Assembly (NCBI GenBank): GCA_030761205.1
Contig: JAULJL010000035.1
Location: 18,579,001-18,643,000 of the forward strand
Direction of reading: 5' to 3'
DNA from: Fremontodendron californicum
Taxonomy: Eukaryota; Streptophyta; Magnoliopsida; Malvales; Malvaceae
DNA length: 64,000 bases
The position numbers and the translations under genes were made by a program. Below are positions 1-11,090 of this stretch, in pieces. Below the pieces are notes generated by a model that worked only from the letters and a program-made list of their open reading frames with translations, was not told where the DNA came from and made no database searches. Each line of letters begins with the position of its first letter. Positions within the stretch are counted from its first letter, which is position 1.

Positions 1-959
1 ATTTTTTTAGCACATTAATTGATTTAATATTTTCATCACAAATTACTTTCAATTTAATTGTTATTTAATTACACAAAATAATAATAAAAATTTATCTAAT
101 AAAAAAATTAACAACAATACAAATATCAAAATGGAAAAACTATTACTCAAATTCAAATATAAAATATAAAATAATTAATAATAAAATCAATATATAATTA
201 TTTTCATTTAAATATATAAAATTTGTCGGGTCGCTCAGACCCAATCCGTCATTGTCATTAACCCGTCCCCCATCCCGCCCGATATTTCCTTCCCCAAAAT
301 TCCTCAATGCCCAAATCCTAATTTCTCATTTTTTCCAAGCTTTTCTTTCTCATATCTTCTTCAGTTCTTCTCTGCTTCTGGTCTCTCATCTCTTCATCAC
401 TATCTCACTCACACACTGACTAATTTTGGCTCACAACTCACACAAGCTCAAGCTCTTCCTCTTTGCTCTTTGCCTCTCTCACAGACACAAGCAACCTGCC
501 CCAACCCAGCCAGCAGCCTCCGTCCCCTCAGCCTTCAAGCTTCAACCCACCCACACGTCGTCGCGCTCCTATCATGCGCCTGCCGCCAGTCAACCCTATT
601 TTGGCTCTCAGCCTCTCCCCTCCTACCTTCAAGTTCAAGTCGTTGCCATGGCCCATGGGTGTCACTCTCCCGATCGAGTCACATGAACCTTGAAAACACA
701 ATGGTTCACACAAATGTAGAAATAAGAAAATAAAAAGGTACACAATACTTATGCTTGGCTTTTTTTTTATTTTTATTTTTCTTTGTTAAAAAAAGCTTTT
801 GTGAAGTGTGTATGATAAAAAAAAGATTATGTGAGTTGTTTTGTAGTGCTGCCGAGTTCTTTTGCATTGCTAAAAAATACTTCTATCCTTTTATCGTGTG
901 AATCGTTGGTTACTCTGTTATGAATTTGGATTTTGGAACAAGATTTTTTTTTAATGTGT
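1..959. other. AT-rich start, then CT-rich unannotated stretch
   Basis: Bases 1-220 are almost pure A/T. From about 225 to 700 the base composition shifts to C- and CT-rich, like a plant 5' leader or gene fragment. The reading frames open here do not begin with ATG (the 426-686 frame starts at TTG), and none has a recognisable domain or a convincing splice-linked continuation. I do not call a gene. It could be the leader or first exon of a decayed gene, or part of an unrecognised transposon. Bases 700-959 hold T-rich sequence with nothing recognisable. Confidence 0.4.
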
Positions 960-1150
960 AACGGTTTAGCGAAAATAGCGTGCCGTTAAGCCCGCTATTT
1001 TTCATTACCCCGATTTTCGCGGTCGCGATCGGTTGATATTAGTGTGAAATTTTTTCACACCGTTATTTAAGCTTTTAGCGGTGGCGGACGGCGTCGCTAC
1101 CGCGAAATAGCGGTTGCGACACCATTATGCCACCGCTTTTTAAAACCCTG
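960..1150. mobile_element. DNA-transposon (hAT-like) remnant, one end only
   Basis: This GC-rich patch contains repeated AATAGCG, GCGGT and ACCGC words in both orientations. It ends in CCGCTTTTTAAAACCCTG, which resembles one terminus of plant non-autonomous hAT-type elements that begin CAGGGTTTTAAA. No matching left terminus or 8-bp target duplication is visible, so the element is truncated. Its right end coincides exactly with the left edge of the 3.1-kb duplication at 1151. The class assignment is inference. Confidence 0.4.
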
Positions 1151-1359
1151 TTCTTAGGCGTGCTGTCACTAAACCTTTCTTCACTTCCTATTAATGAACA
1201 TTACTCAAGTGTAAACTCCAACTAACCTCCATGTCATCCACTACTTTGGTAACTTTCACTCTCTCCCATTACCCATGATGTGTGTTACTTGCACGTGAGT
1301 GGTCTTTAAGTAACCTTCCACTCTCTTAGTAACCTCTCCTGGTAACTTCCTAAGAGATG

Positions 1360-1376
1360 CTATAAATACTAGTCTC
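1360..1376 (+). promoter_or_regulatory. TATA-like box in duplicated LTR-like or promoter-like block
   Basis: GCTATAAATACTAG lies in a block (about 1150-1620) repeated at 22218-22690. The block has CACGTGAG and several CTTCC/GTAACC words upstream, and a CAAT-rich stretch downstream. It looks like a plant promoter or the U3-R part of an LTR. No open reading frame follows it in either copy, so its role is unproven. Confidence 0.3.
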
Positions 1377-1633
1377 AAAGTTTCATTTGGGGACTTTTGG
1401 TCATTTGACAAACTTTCAATCAATAAAAAATTCTCTGTGAGTTTTTCTCTGAATTATTCACAGCTACCATAATCTTCACCATCCTCAACCACTTACAGCC
1501 TTCATCACCACCTCCTGCCATCGCACTTGATCTTCAGGGTCTGCTCCAATCTTTCTCTCCGCCATTTCCCTACGACATCTCGTTTTACTAGTTTGCAACG
1601 TTTTCTCACCCGATCAAAAACACCCTTTACAAC

Positions 1634-2061
1634 GGGTTAATATGTAAATTGACCTCCAAATTATATTCTTTTTAACGATTTGATATTTAAAGAAAAAATT
1701 CAAAATTAGGTACCTTAACTTATATTCTATCAATCAAATTGGTCCAATACTTAACGGTGTGATGATGTGTCTTTTTTTGTCCAATAAAAATTTGACATTG
1801 GGCAATTTTCTACACGTCAGCAATGCCACTTTGGAAAAAATTATTTTAATTTTTTAACTTTTTTAATTTTTTTTTAAATGCTGACGTGATGTTGATCTGA
1901 CATGTGACAACTTAGTATTGATCAATCAAATCACGTTAGCATTTATGTAATCCATTGGGGTAACTTGATTAAGAAATACAAGTTCAGGTACCTAATCATA
2001 ATTTTTTTTGTAAGTACCAAATCGTTAAAAATGTATAATTTAGACCAATTTGCATTAACCC
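1634..2061. mobile_element. MITE with long terminal inverted repeats
   Basis: The left end GGGTTAATATGTAAATTG and the right end CAATTTGCATTAACCC are inverted repeats. Similarity extends inward through TTTTTAACGATTTG on the left and CAAATCGTTAAAAA on the right. The element is about 430 bp and non-coding. It is also present in the right copy of the duplication (22701-23126), so it inserted before that duplication. I see no clean target-site duplication. The long inverted ends would fit a Mutator-type MITE, but that class call is inference. Confidence 0.6.
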
Positions 2062-3056
2062 TAGTTTAACCATTATTGTCTTGTAAAAAACCTGTGAATT
2101 CTTAATGGGACCACTTGCTGCATTATTCACCTTCATGCTAGAACCAAACTTGTCTACTCTATTTGCAGAATCACCAACTGTTCTCTTCTTGCAACTTGCA
2201 TGTCATATCCTTTAGGATCTGATAATTTGGGCTAAGAACTGTATATACTACACTATAGGGTTCTATATAATACCTACCATTTCTTTTAAATGCTTTTTTA
2301 TTGCTTTTATCCTGTTCCTGTCTCTTTTATAGCCCCATTTCTCTGTCACAATTTATTATAGTTTCAAAGTAATCAACCATTTCTTTAGTGGGTTTCTTTA
2401 AGGTAGATAATAGGGAAGGGATAATACATCAGCAATTTTGCAGTTTGGAAAGAGCTTCTGGTTTTTTTAATATCCTTTACCACCAGAACAGTCAAGTTCT
2501 TTTAGCTTATTCAATTGTTCATCAAAGAAAAATTCACTCACATTACTAAATTGAAAGTTGGATGGCTGATCATTTTAGAAGCTATGATTTTCACCTCAAA
2601 ATAAACAAGAACAGAAGAAACTCAACATTTTTCCTCTTTCTAGTCTTCACACAATTTTATTCACTTCAAAATGAAATCATCCTTCAAGCCTCATTAATTG
2701 AAGAAAATCATATAAACAGTCAATGATATCAGTTAGATTGTTCAACTCAAAGTGATTCTCTCCATTATTGATCCTATTGACAAGATAGATTGGAGAAAAT
2801 GGTTATTGAGCAACAAGAAGTAGATGATTTGCAAAGATAACTAACCTTTCATTTAGTATTATTCAAAGAAACAACTTCACTTACATTTATTATTCAAAGA
2901 TACAACTGAACTTTTTATTTATTACTCGAAACGGCTGGATTTCACAGTGAAACTTTTCAACTAGATTGACTAGCAACAATGACAAAATCCAGCATACTTA
3001 TACAGCTAACACCAAGTAGTCTAGTACAGGAAGATGAACCATGGGAGTCTTCACAC

Positions 3057-3514
3057 CTAAACCAGTGGGAAAGCTGCAAGAAATAAACAATAATTTCATG
3101 AGAAAAAAACTAACACCTAGAAACATTATGTAAAAGCAAAGGAGAAAAGGTAACAAAAATTCTACCTCCACACTTGTGACCAACATGACGAACAGCGATG
3201 TTGCAACGCTTCGGAATGGTCACGGCAACTTCTGGCTTGACTCCAGCATTCTTTGCTGTATGAGAAAACAAAATAGCACAAAGGCAGCTTGGATTCTTGA
3301 GTTTTTTCTCCATTATAGTGCAGCAAGGCTTGGAAACTGGAGCTTTCACATCTTGTGCTGCCTTTGTACAAGGAGCCAGCTTCTCAGCTTCCTTCTCGAT
3401 ATCATGTTTCCCACATGGACCATAATTATTATATCCATCTACTCCATTGAACCCTGCAATGGTCATAATCACAAGAAACATTAGAACACAGATGTACTTC
3501 ATTGGAGCTTCCAT
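3057..3514 (-). CDS. Secreted non-specific lipid-transfer-like protein (8-cysteine), copy 1
   Basis: Two exons on the minus strand: 3514-3166 and 3073-3057, with GT-AG intron 3165-3074, giving 121 residues. An N-terminal hydrophobic signal peptide (about residues 5-27) is followed by a full eight-cysteine motif at Cys34, 49, 64-65, 77, 79, 104 and 115. This is the C-C-CC-CxC-C-C pattern of the LTP/2S-albumin superfamily. Such proteins usually bind lipids in the apoplast. LAPC, CLCAI and IPKRCN match the At5g05960-type LTP group as I remember it. The second exon adds only the last residues (A-F-P-L-V). The start is the first in-frame ATG (3514); a second ATG four codons on (3502) is also possible. 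A likely 5'-UTR intron lies at 3716-3555. The copy at 24126-24583 differs at residues 12, 67 and 82. The lipid ligand is unknown. Confidence 0.88.
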
Positions 3515-3554
3515 TTCTTCAATGCAATTCAGAGACACTTCTAAACAACTTGTA

Positions 3555-3716
3555 CTGAAACAAAGACACTTTTCAACAATTTATACCGAAACAAATAGCT
3601 AAAAAACATAGACAAATACATGTGAATTCCATCAATTACAATGGACATGGAACTAGAGAAAAAAGTCTTTTGTCAGCTGCAGCACCTACTATTCCAGAAC
3701 ATCGATTCAGAGTTAC
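3555..3716 (-). other. Probable 5'-UTR intron of LTP copy 1
   Basis: On the minus strand a TCAG/GTAACTCTG donor at 3716 and a TTTGTTTCAG acceptor ending at 3555 bracket a T-rich stretch just upstream of the start codon. The donor context is preserved in the right copy and, as CCAG/GTAATTCC, in the third decayed LTP locus. That supports a real leader intron. RNA evidence is absent. Confidence 0.45.
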
Positions 3717-4006
3717 CTGACTATCAAGTCATCCATTACACCTTGTTTCTCTGAATTCTCTTTCCCTAACAACCTTATGAAACTCATCCACAGTTTAAGC
3801 ATTCATGCAAACTAGAATCATGCAGCGCAAGCCAACGTTAATACAGCAATAGAATAGTACTAGAAACAACTGAAAGAAGGCATAATTTCAAATCGACCAC
3901 CCGGTGTTAGCTTATAAAAACCTAGTCTATCAGTTGCCTACATTACCTACTTCTATTCTACCTCACAGCATCTTTGTCGGCTGATAAGCTTGTGGTTTTT
4001 GTTTTT

Positions 4007-4016
4007 CTATATATAG
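4007..4016 (-). promoter_or_regulatory. TATA box candidate for LTP copy 1
   Basis: CTATATATAG lies about 490 bp upstream of the ATG and about 290 bp upstream of the proposed leader-intron donor. It is conserved in the right copy (25126-25135). The spacing suits a transcript with a leader intron. It is a sequence match only. Confidence 0.4.
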
Positions 4017-4334
4017 TTGTGTTTTTTTAATTTGTTTCTGTGGGCATTCAGCTAGAAATTTGGGTCTTTCTTCATGCTGCTTTCTTGCCTGTAACTCAGT
4101 TTAAAAACAACCCAGAGTTCAATGTCCTCAGTAATCTCAAGTAGCAACTCATTTCCCAGTTCATTTGTCAATTGAAATACAAACTCCAGCAATTTGCCAA
4201 ACACTACTCACTGTTCTGAAACCTGGAGCTAATCTCTGCCCTACTTGATACCTACACTGATCCAACCCAGGAAATTTAGATAATATTGACATATATATTA
4301 TGCCCTTCTCTCAACTTCAAGCTTTTATTTATCA

Positions 4335-4368
4335 CTAGGTGACTACCCGCGCTTTGCTGCGAGCATAC
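4335..4368 (-). mobile_element. Helitron-like 3' terminus (reverse orientation)
   Basis: Read on the minus strand, an imperfect GC hairpin (CTCGCAGCAAAGCGCGGG) is followed about 7 nt later by CTAG and then a T. This resembles the subterminal hairpin plus CTRR end of plant Helitrons, which insert at AT. The matching 5' end should lie at a higher coordinate but is not identifiable. The call rests on this end alone. Confidence 0.4.
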
Positions 4369-6277
4369 TTTGTATATTTTTTTTAAAGATTATATTTTAT
4401 TTTTGTTAGCAATTATTTTTAAATTAAAATTTTAAAACTTTTTACTAATTGTCAAGCATGATATATATCTCTACTCATGCAACTCATTCTTCTAAAATTT
4501 AAATAAAAAACTTTTTTAAGCAAACTCAAACAAACATTAAAAAAAAAAAAATTAAAATTCCATAAAATTGAATGAACGTCTTTTGTTAAGTTTCAAATTG
4601 ATAATAAAAATATCTTTGATAGTGTTATAAAGTCACTTTTACACTAAAAAAATGCAATGTCTATAATATTAGTGTACCTGCAATGAAGAAGAATTTAAAG
4701 AGAATCTAATTTAATCAACATCTTCAACACTTTTTTTGTAGGAATTTCATAAGCTGATAAATAGCAATCTCATATTCCAACTCTAACTCTAATGAAGACG
4801 AATCTACGTAGAATTGATTCTATTATCAATAAAAGGAATGTTCATTGACATAAATACTATATTAATCAATCATACGAAGATTAAACAATCAAGATTATAA
4901 CATGCAAATAATCAATCTACTTTTGCAAAGCAACTACGAAAGTTGTAGTCGTGTCAAGCAAAAAAATATAGAGAAAATTGAGAAGTGAATTCCTAAAAAC
5001 TAATATAAAGGCACAAATATGAAAATTACAACTTGATATAAGTTCTTAATAATAAAATAAAAAATCTCAAAGAATCAAGGAACCTAAAGGTATCTGTGAC
5101 TGTGAAATTTGTTGATTTAGTCCTTTGGTAAAAACAAATTGCAACATTGAAAAGCTTTTGGATTCAGAGACGTTGCTAGATATGTTCAAGCAATAAACAT
5201 TAATTTATGAAAACAACAAAATTTTGAATATTGAGATAAGTTCAAATCTTGTAATGACATATTTTAGCTAGAAATTAAGTACCGAACATGTACCATCCTC
5301 AAAACTATAAAAGCAACAAAGTAATCCAGTCAATACACATTCATTGTTCAACTGAAAATAAGTATTAATTTCATTTAAACCTCATACAATCCAAGATACC
5401 AAATTTTCCTACTAAAAATTGAAGGATAAAAAAAAGTATCCATTTTTAATTGAATTGAGTTTATTGCTGAAAATTCAAATAGGAAAACAAACTCAAAGAT
5501 CATATATTAAAAAGCTGCACTTTTCTCCCAAATTTCTCGGAAACCAAACAAAAACAAAAATTATCTAATTTGCAACAAAACCATTCAATCACAATTATTC
5601 AAAATAAATATCCCAATAATACCATTCAAATCTTGCTTAATATTTCAATTAAATAACCTACAAATACCATGAAACTTGAATGAATGTATTAAATGGAATC
5701 TATTGTCAAATAGTCAAGTATGAATTAATATAAAAGTACAGATAAATTTGTAAAATACCTTAGTATAAAAAGCTAAGAAATCAATACTCAATAAAGTTTC
5801 TAGTTCTTTTGGGTTAATCAATTCTCAAAGACAAATGATTCCGACTTTAATTGGCTTTGATTACTTGTATAATTGCAACTAATTCAAGTATTGATGTGTC
5901 ATTATTAATCTGTTATAGCATCATATTAAAATACATTAATTTTTTGTTTTAAAACGAAAGAGGTACATTTTCAAGAGAAGGTGCAAATCAACTATTAAAG
6001 AATGCTGAAAATAACAATACAATATTTGGAGTATTCGATCATAATAATGCTTAGGTAATATATGGAGTATCTAAGTCAAACATATAGTTAAGAATTGAAG
6101 AGAATATAATAAAAGTCTAAACAATTGAAATAGTGAAATGAAAGTAAGAAGCAATAATGTAACCTGAAGCTAGGTTCTCAAAAATTTCTTTGTGCACCAT
6201 ATTCTTGTTTCAATTTTTGGTGCTTTGTAAACTATATTTAGTTCCCTGACAGAAAATCACATACAAATGACAATACA

Positions 6278-6305
6278 TAATAATAATAATAATAATAATA
6301 ATAAT
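6278..6305. repeat. (TAA)n microsatellite
   Basis: Uninterrupted AAT/TAA trinucleotide units. Confidence 0.9.
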
Positions 6306-8399
6306 GCATTTGCAGCAAATACAATAAAAAATAATAGTTTATATCAAAAGAAAGCAACAGTGAGATAATATTTTAATCAATAAATAATAGAATATCTAAA
6401 ACATATAAGTGCTTATCAATTCACCTAAACAAATAACTTGTTCATGGACTTACCTTTTCAATGATAGATCAATTATATGAAACAAATTCTGTGAACAAAA
6501 CATTCCAACAAGAAGTGAAGGCTATGAAAATATTTTAACATTTAAGATTCAATATTAATTGAAATACAAACACTTAGTAATGATCATAAATGATGTAATT
6601 TTGAACTTTTTTACAAAAATTAAAGTTTTGAATATAACCTGAATACACTTAGCTTCAAGAAACTGTTCACCAAAGAAGTACCTAAAGTAATAAAAAACAC
6701 AAAGCAAGTATTGTTAATAGAACATAATAACAATTTGAAAACAATAATTGACACAAACAAATTTAAACTACAAAAAAATTCATCAATAGAACACAAAATA
6801 AAGTATCTAAAATATTATATTTAAAAGTCATATGTGGACCTGTAAAAAATTCAACAAAACAAAAATAAGAGTATTAAAAGTTACATTCAAATTAAATACA
6901 TAAAAGATATATAAAGAAGGAAACAACTTTATTATAGCAGAATGCAAAAAAATTATTATCAAATCTCAATATTATTTTCTTTAGTCCATGTAATAAAATA
7001 TAATAATGCAAAAAAAAAAATTTAATAAAAAAATTTAAGAAAAGAATTAACAACAAATAGTTACCACTTACCTTGAAGAAAAGTAAAAATTTCTATAATA
7101 GGAGCACTTCTAAAGAGATTTTCTGGAATAAAACACACATATCAATATAAATTCAAAATTCATTGTAGGAAAAGAAATGATCAAATGAAGACAAATTCAT
7201 CGTAGGAAAATAAACCAAACTGACTATCCAAAGGCATGATTTGCTGGAGATTAAATAAAATGAAATCACCAAGTCATGAACAAAATCTCATTAAAAAATA
7301 ATCTAAGAACTATCTACAAAATCGAAGAAAAATCGAAAAATTATATATTCCTTTAGATATTTAAAATGCAAATGCAATGAATAAAGTTCCAAATGTCACA
7401 TAGATTTCACCTTAAAAAAAATCAACTAATAGCATCAATCAAAACAACTACAAATACTCAATAAAAAATCATAAAACCAAAAACCCATTTCTATAAACTC
7501 ATACAAAAGTACAGGTTTGAGAAGAAAAAAAAAACAATTTTACTGGCATCAACAAAGCAAAATATTACTAATTTTTGAAATCAAGACCTTCAAGCATAAT
7601 TGAAGTTAAGGAATAATAAAAAAATATAAAACATTAATAAAAGAAATCTTACCAAACATAATACCTTTTCTGTCATTTTTTTCATTTTTCTTTATTCATC
7701 ATTTTACATCTTCATTTTCCCCCTATTGTTGGAATGGATGATCAATTGGTAATCTGATCATCTAAACCCAGATTCTTCATCAAGCTAAGCAAGCAAAAAA
7801 ATCCTCTAATGTTAAAGAGGGATTTAGGTTTTTAGAAGAGAGAAAGAAGTAAATGATGAGAAAGATAAGAAAAAAAAAATGGAGAGCTGGTTTAGCAAAA
7901 AAAAAAATGAAAATTGTTGAAGAAAAGAAATGAAGAGCAGAAGAGAGATGATAGGAAAACCAAAAGAAAAGAATGAAGATTTTTCTCACCCACCAATTTT
8001 CCCAAATCTCAAAGTTTTTTTTTTTTTAAATGAAAGAAGTAAATCACTTTACATCTGTGTTTTAGGTAAAAGTACAAAAAAATAAAAAGCAACAGTAAAA
8101 GAAAAAAAGCAAAAAGGAAACACTATAATTAATGTATTTGAGTCAAAGTCAAAAAATTAAAAAAAAAATACTAAAATGGACACAAAGTGGAATGTCTCAC
8201 ACTCCATTTGTTTCATTTTTTTTCATCTCAGATTACCTTTTTTATTTTTTTTATTTAAAATTAAAAGAAAATTTATATAAAACAATTTAGAATATATTTT
8301 TTTTATGTAAATTCATTTGTTGGTGATCTGATATCATGTAAATATCATTTAATGAAAAATTACTTATTATGAAAAATACACATAACATAATTAAAGAAA

Positions 8400-8404
8400 A
8401 CATT
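8400..8404. repeat. Target-site duplication, left (ACATT)
   Basis: The five bases ACATT immediately precede the 5' LTR. They recur exactly after the 3' LTR at 19695-19699, which fixes both element boundaries. Confidence 0.85.
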
Positions 8405-9732
8405 TGTCATAACGGTTTTTTTTCGACCGTTACAACGAATTTTATGAAAACACAAAAAATGAAGTCGCCACCAATCTTTTTTGCTAGGTGTGATTGGCCA
8501 CCTATTAAAACCGGTTTTAGAAAAGTATTTTAAAATTAATTAAAACATTTAGTAAAACCAATTTCGAAGTCTGCGCTTTGAACCAAAGAGAAAACAAAAT
8601 CGGGTTCGGGAGTCGGTTACGTGCGGGGAAGGATTAGCACCCCCGCAACGCCCGTTTAGAAAACGGTACCACTTGATCACGTGTTATCTTTAATCTCGAT
8701 TTAATGGATTTAACATCGGTATTTAAAAATAATTCTCTTTTATTTTTTTTATTCTTAAAAAAGACATGTTTATTATTTTTTGGATTTTCTTGAACTGTTT
8801 TTAATTTTTAAAAATCGAAAGTGAACATAAATTTATTATCGAAAATACTCATTAAATATTCCCGACACTCTCGGTGGTATTTAACGAGATCTTCTCACCT
8901 CAAGACATCTCAAGAATCACAACAGTAATATCTTTCGAATTCCGTCGTCGGCAATTTACATCCATTTTTTATTTAAAAACGTATGATGCAAATATTTAAA
9001 CATCGGATGCGCACAACTTAGCATATAAGACATATGATTAAATACCGAACTATAAAATTAAATATGCAAATTAAAAAACACGGATATAGCAAGATATCAA
9101 ATGTGTAAATATTTATTCTTTATTCATTCTTTTTTTGTTGATGATTTTCATAAATGAAAACGAATTTTTGTATTAAGCATATCGCTAAATACTCCCACTA
9201 CTCGTGGTGATATTTAGCGAAATTCTCTCACCTCGGGATATCTTAGGAATCACAACCGTGACGTCCTTCGATTTTCGTCGTCGGCTAATCCGTATTCCTC
9301 AATTTTATTTAAATGCGAATGATGCAAGTAAAATATTAAATGCACACGATTTAGCATATGACACATACGAATAAAAGCTTAATTATACGATCAAACGCAC
9401 GACATAATGTTCAAAGACACGAGCATGTCAAGATACCGAATCACATAAACATTCGCTTTCTTTATTAAGTTTTTTATTTTGATTATTTCTATTTTTTTTA
9501 AAATGAGAACGAATTTTTGTATCGAGCTTGTCGTTAAATACTCCCACCACTCGTGGTGATATTTAACGAGATTCTCTTACCTCAAGATATCTTAGGAATA
9601 ACTACCGTGACATCCTTCGAATTCCGTCGTCGGTAATTTACATCCACGTTTAATTATGTAAGCACCCAAAATATCATTTTTTATTTCTTTAAAAGATTAA
9701 TAATGCATTTAATAAAAAATAAAATAAAATAA

Positions 9733-9769
9733 GGTAAGATAAGATAAGATAAGATAAGATAAGATAATA
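9733..9769. repeat. (GATAA)n microsatellite in 5' LTR
   Basis: About six GATAA units. The same tract recurs at the equivalent place in the 3' LTR (about 18429-18463) with the same apparent unit number. Confidence 0.85.
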
Positions 9770-10954
9770 ATAAAAAATTATTATTATTATTATAATAAAT
9801 AAGGTAATTAGATAAAAAAGTTTATGAACTAACATGAAAAGTAAATGTAAATAAAAATAAAATACATAGACATCAAGCATGCACCACAATAGATTATAAC
9901 CAAAGCAAACAACATTATCAAACACCAAATATACAAAAATAAAAATAAAACAATAAAAACAAGTATAATGAATAAAAAAAATACTACTTTCTTTAGTTCC
10001 CCATATTTCTTCCTTTACTTTATTACTATTTCTTCCTTTACTTTATTACTATTCTTTGTAAGAAACAAACTTGCTTTCCCTGTACCCGATGCCCCCTACT
10101 TTCATTTCTTTTTTTTTTTTCTTTAAAGCCTTTTTCTATTAAATAACATCTTTCCTCCCATTTTATTCCCTGTAGCTGTCGTCTCCCCCCTATGGCTACT
10201 TTCCCTTTTTTTAACATTTTTCTATAAAAAACATCTTCTCTCACCTTTTACTTCACCTCAGAATAAATAATAAATCCAACAGCAACTGCAACAATGGCTT
10301 AGCTTGGTGTCTGCCTCATCTTCTTGGCCAGCCTGAAGGTCTTGTGGGAAGGCATGTTTGGTGGTCGGGAGGGATGCGGCGCTGGAGCTTGAAGCTGTGG
10401 CGGTGGGGGGGCCAAGTGATGGTGGTGGGAGCTGGGAGAGTTTGATTTGGGGTCTCGCGTGTGACTGTGGTAGGAGAGGTAAGGTAGCTGTTGAGTGTGC
10501 AGGAGAGGTTGAGCTAGGATGAAATGGGGGAGGCGGCTAGAGTTAGCAGCAGAGGGGTTAGGTTAGGGTAGGGTTTGGGGAAAGAAAGGTTTTCTGGATG
10601 GGTAATGGGTCTCAGGTTTTTTTATTTTTGGATCCTCCTTTTCTCTAAGCTGTTGAGTTCTTTTTGTAGAACTTTAGGGTCTCCATCTCTAGGCAATTCC
10701 AGAATTTTCGGGATTATCGGTCTGCCAAAGGAAAAAAAATGGTAAAGAAAGAAAATTGGGAAAAGTGACCTGTCATGGTGGCTGGTCAAGGGTAGGGGAA
10801 GCGTGTGGCAGGAGTTAGGCTAGGGTTTTGGCAGGTTAGGTTGGTGTAGGGTTTGGGCCTGATGGGCCAGTGGGTCTGGGTTCGGGGAAATGGGCCAGAA
10901 ATTGGGCCTAGACAGCAGATTGGGCCTGCTAAATAGTAGGCCCTGTTGCACATG

Positions 10955-10984
10955 GTCCGGGTCGGATTCGAATCCGACCCGGAC
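10955..10984. repeat. Perfect 30-bp palindrome near end of 5' LTR
   Basis: GTCCGGGTCGGATTC is followed directly by its reverse complement, giving two 15-bp arms with no spacer, 17 bp before the LTR end. It is conserved intact in the 3' LTR (19648-19677). In RNA it would form a strong hairpin. It could be a transcript-end or packaging signal, but the role is unknown. Confidence 0.8.
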
Positions 10985-11001
10985 GAGAATTGGTTATTAC
11001 A

Positions 11002-11090
11002 GCTGTCCCTCTTTGCACATTGCTGAGGATCAGGAATAGGGCAAAGACAGTATAACCAATTTTGTCCGTTTATTGAGATCCATTTTTAGC
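11002..11090. other. Post-LTR leader without recognisable primer-binding site
   Basis: The sequence just inside the 5' LTR begins GCTGTCCCTCTTTGCAC and contains no TGG-initiated match to a tRNA 3' end that I recognise. An autonomous plant element would normally have one here. Either the site has decayed or the primer is unusual. Confidence 0.4.

Larger units (their letters stand above)
1151..4266. repeat. Segmental duplication, left copy (3.1 kb)
   Basis: This block is a direct repeat of 22218-25385, about 21.07 kb away. By eye it matches over its full length with scattered substitutions and small indels. It carries a complete LTP gene (3057-3514), its upstream region and an older MITE (1634-2061), all shared with the right copy. 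Matching begins abruptly at TTCTTAGGCGTGC and ends at CCAAC. In the left copy the first base abuts the end of a transposon remnant. Confidence 0.93.
4267..8399. other. AT-rich intergenic region, no gene seen
   Basis: About 4.1 kb of A/T-dominated sequence with short homopolymers and a (TAA)n microsatellite at about 6278-6305. No frame longer than about 70 codons shows a domain, and I find no splice-linked exons. Its left edge carries a Helitron-like 3' terminus in reverse orientation (4335-4338). Part or all of this stretch may therefore be a decayed non-autonomous Helitron, but a 5' TC end could not be fixed. Confidence 0.55.
8405..11001. repeat. 5' LTR (2,597 bp)
   Basis: A direct repeat of 17455-19694. 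It holds three subrepeats, each with a CTCCCRCYACTCGTGGTGA-like core followed by CTTTCGA..CGTCGTCGG (about 8835-8960, 9158-9300 and 9508-9645), then a (GATAA)n tract and a G-rich last 0.7 kb ending GGTTATTACA. The 3' LTR has only two of the subrepeats. The last 1.3 kb is nearly identical between LTRs, while the first 0.35 kb is clearly more diverged. Confidence 0.92.

Noticed and set aside
426..743. Overlapping 70-90-codon frames in the CT-rich stretch
   Set aside because: They begin at non-ATG codons or lie in overlapping frames, have low-complexity composition and show no domain or splice partners.
3515..3538. Eight-residue N-terminal extension of the LTP genes (also 24584-24607)
   Set aside because: It would begin at GTG. 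The plant start is the downstream ATG at 3514 (24583).
9689..10244. Frames in the LTRs (also 18384-18936)
   Set aside because: Present in both LTRs but made of (GATAA)n and T-rich sequence, with no gag-like or other domain.
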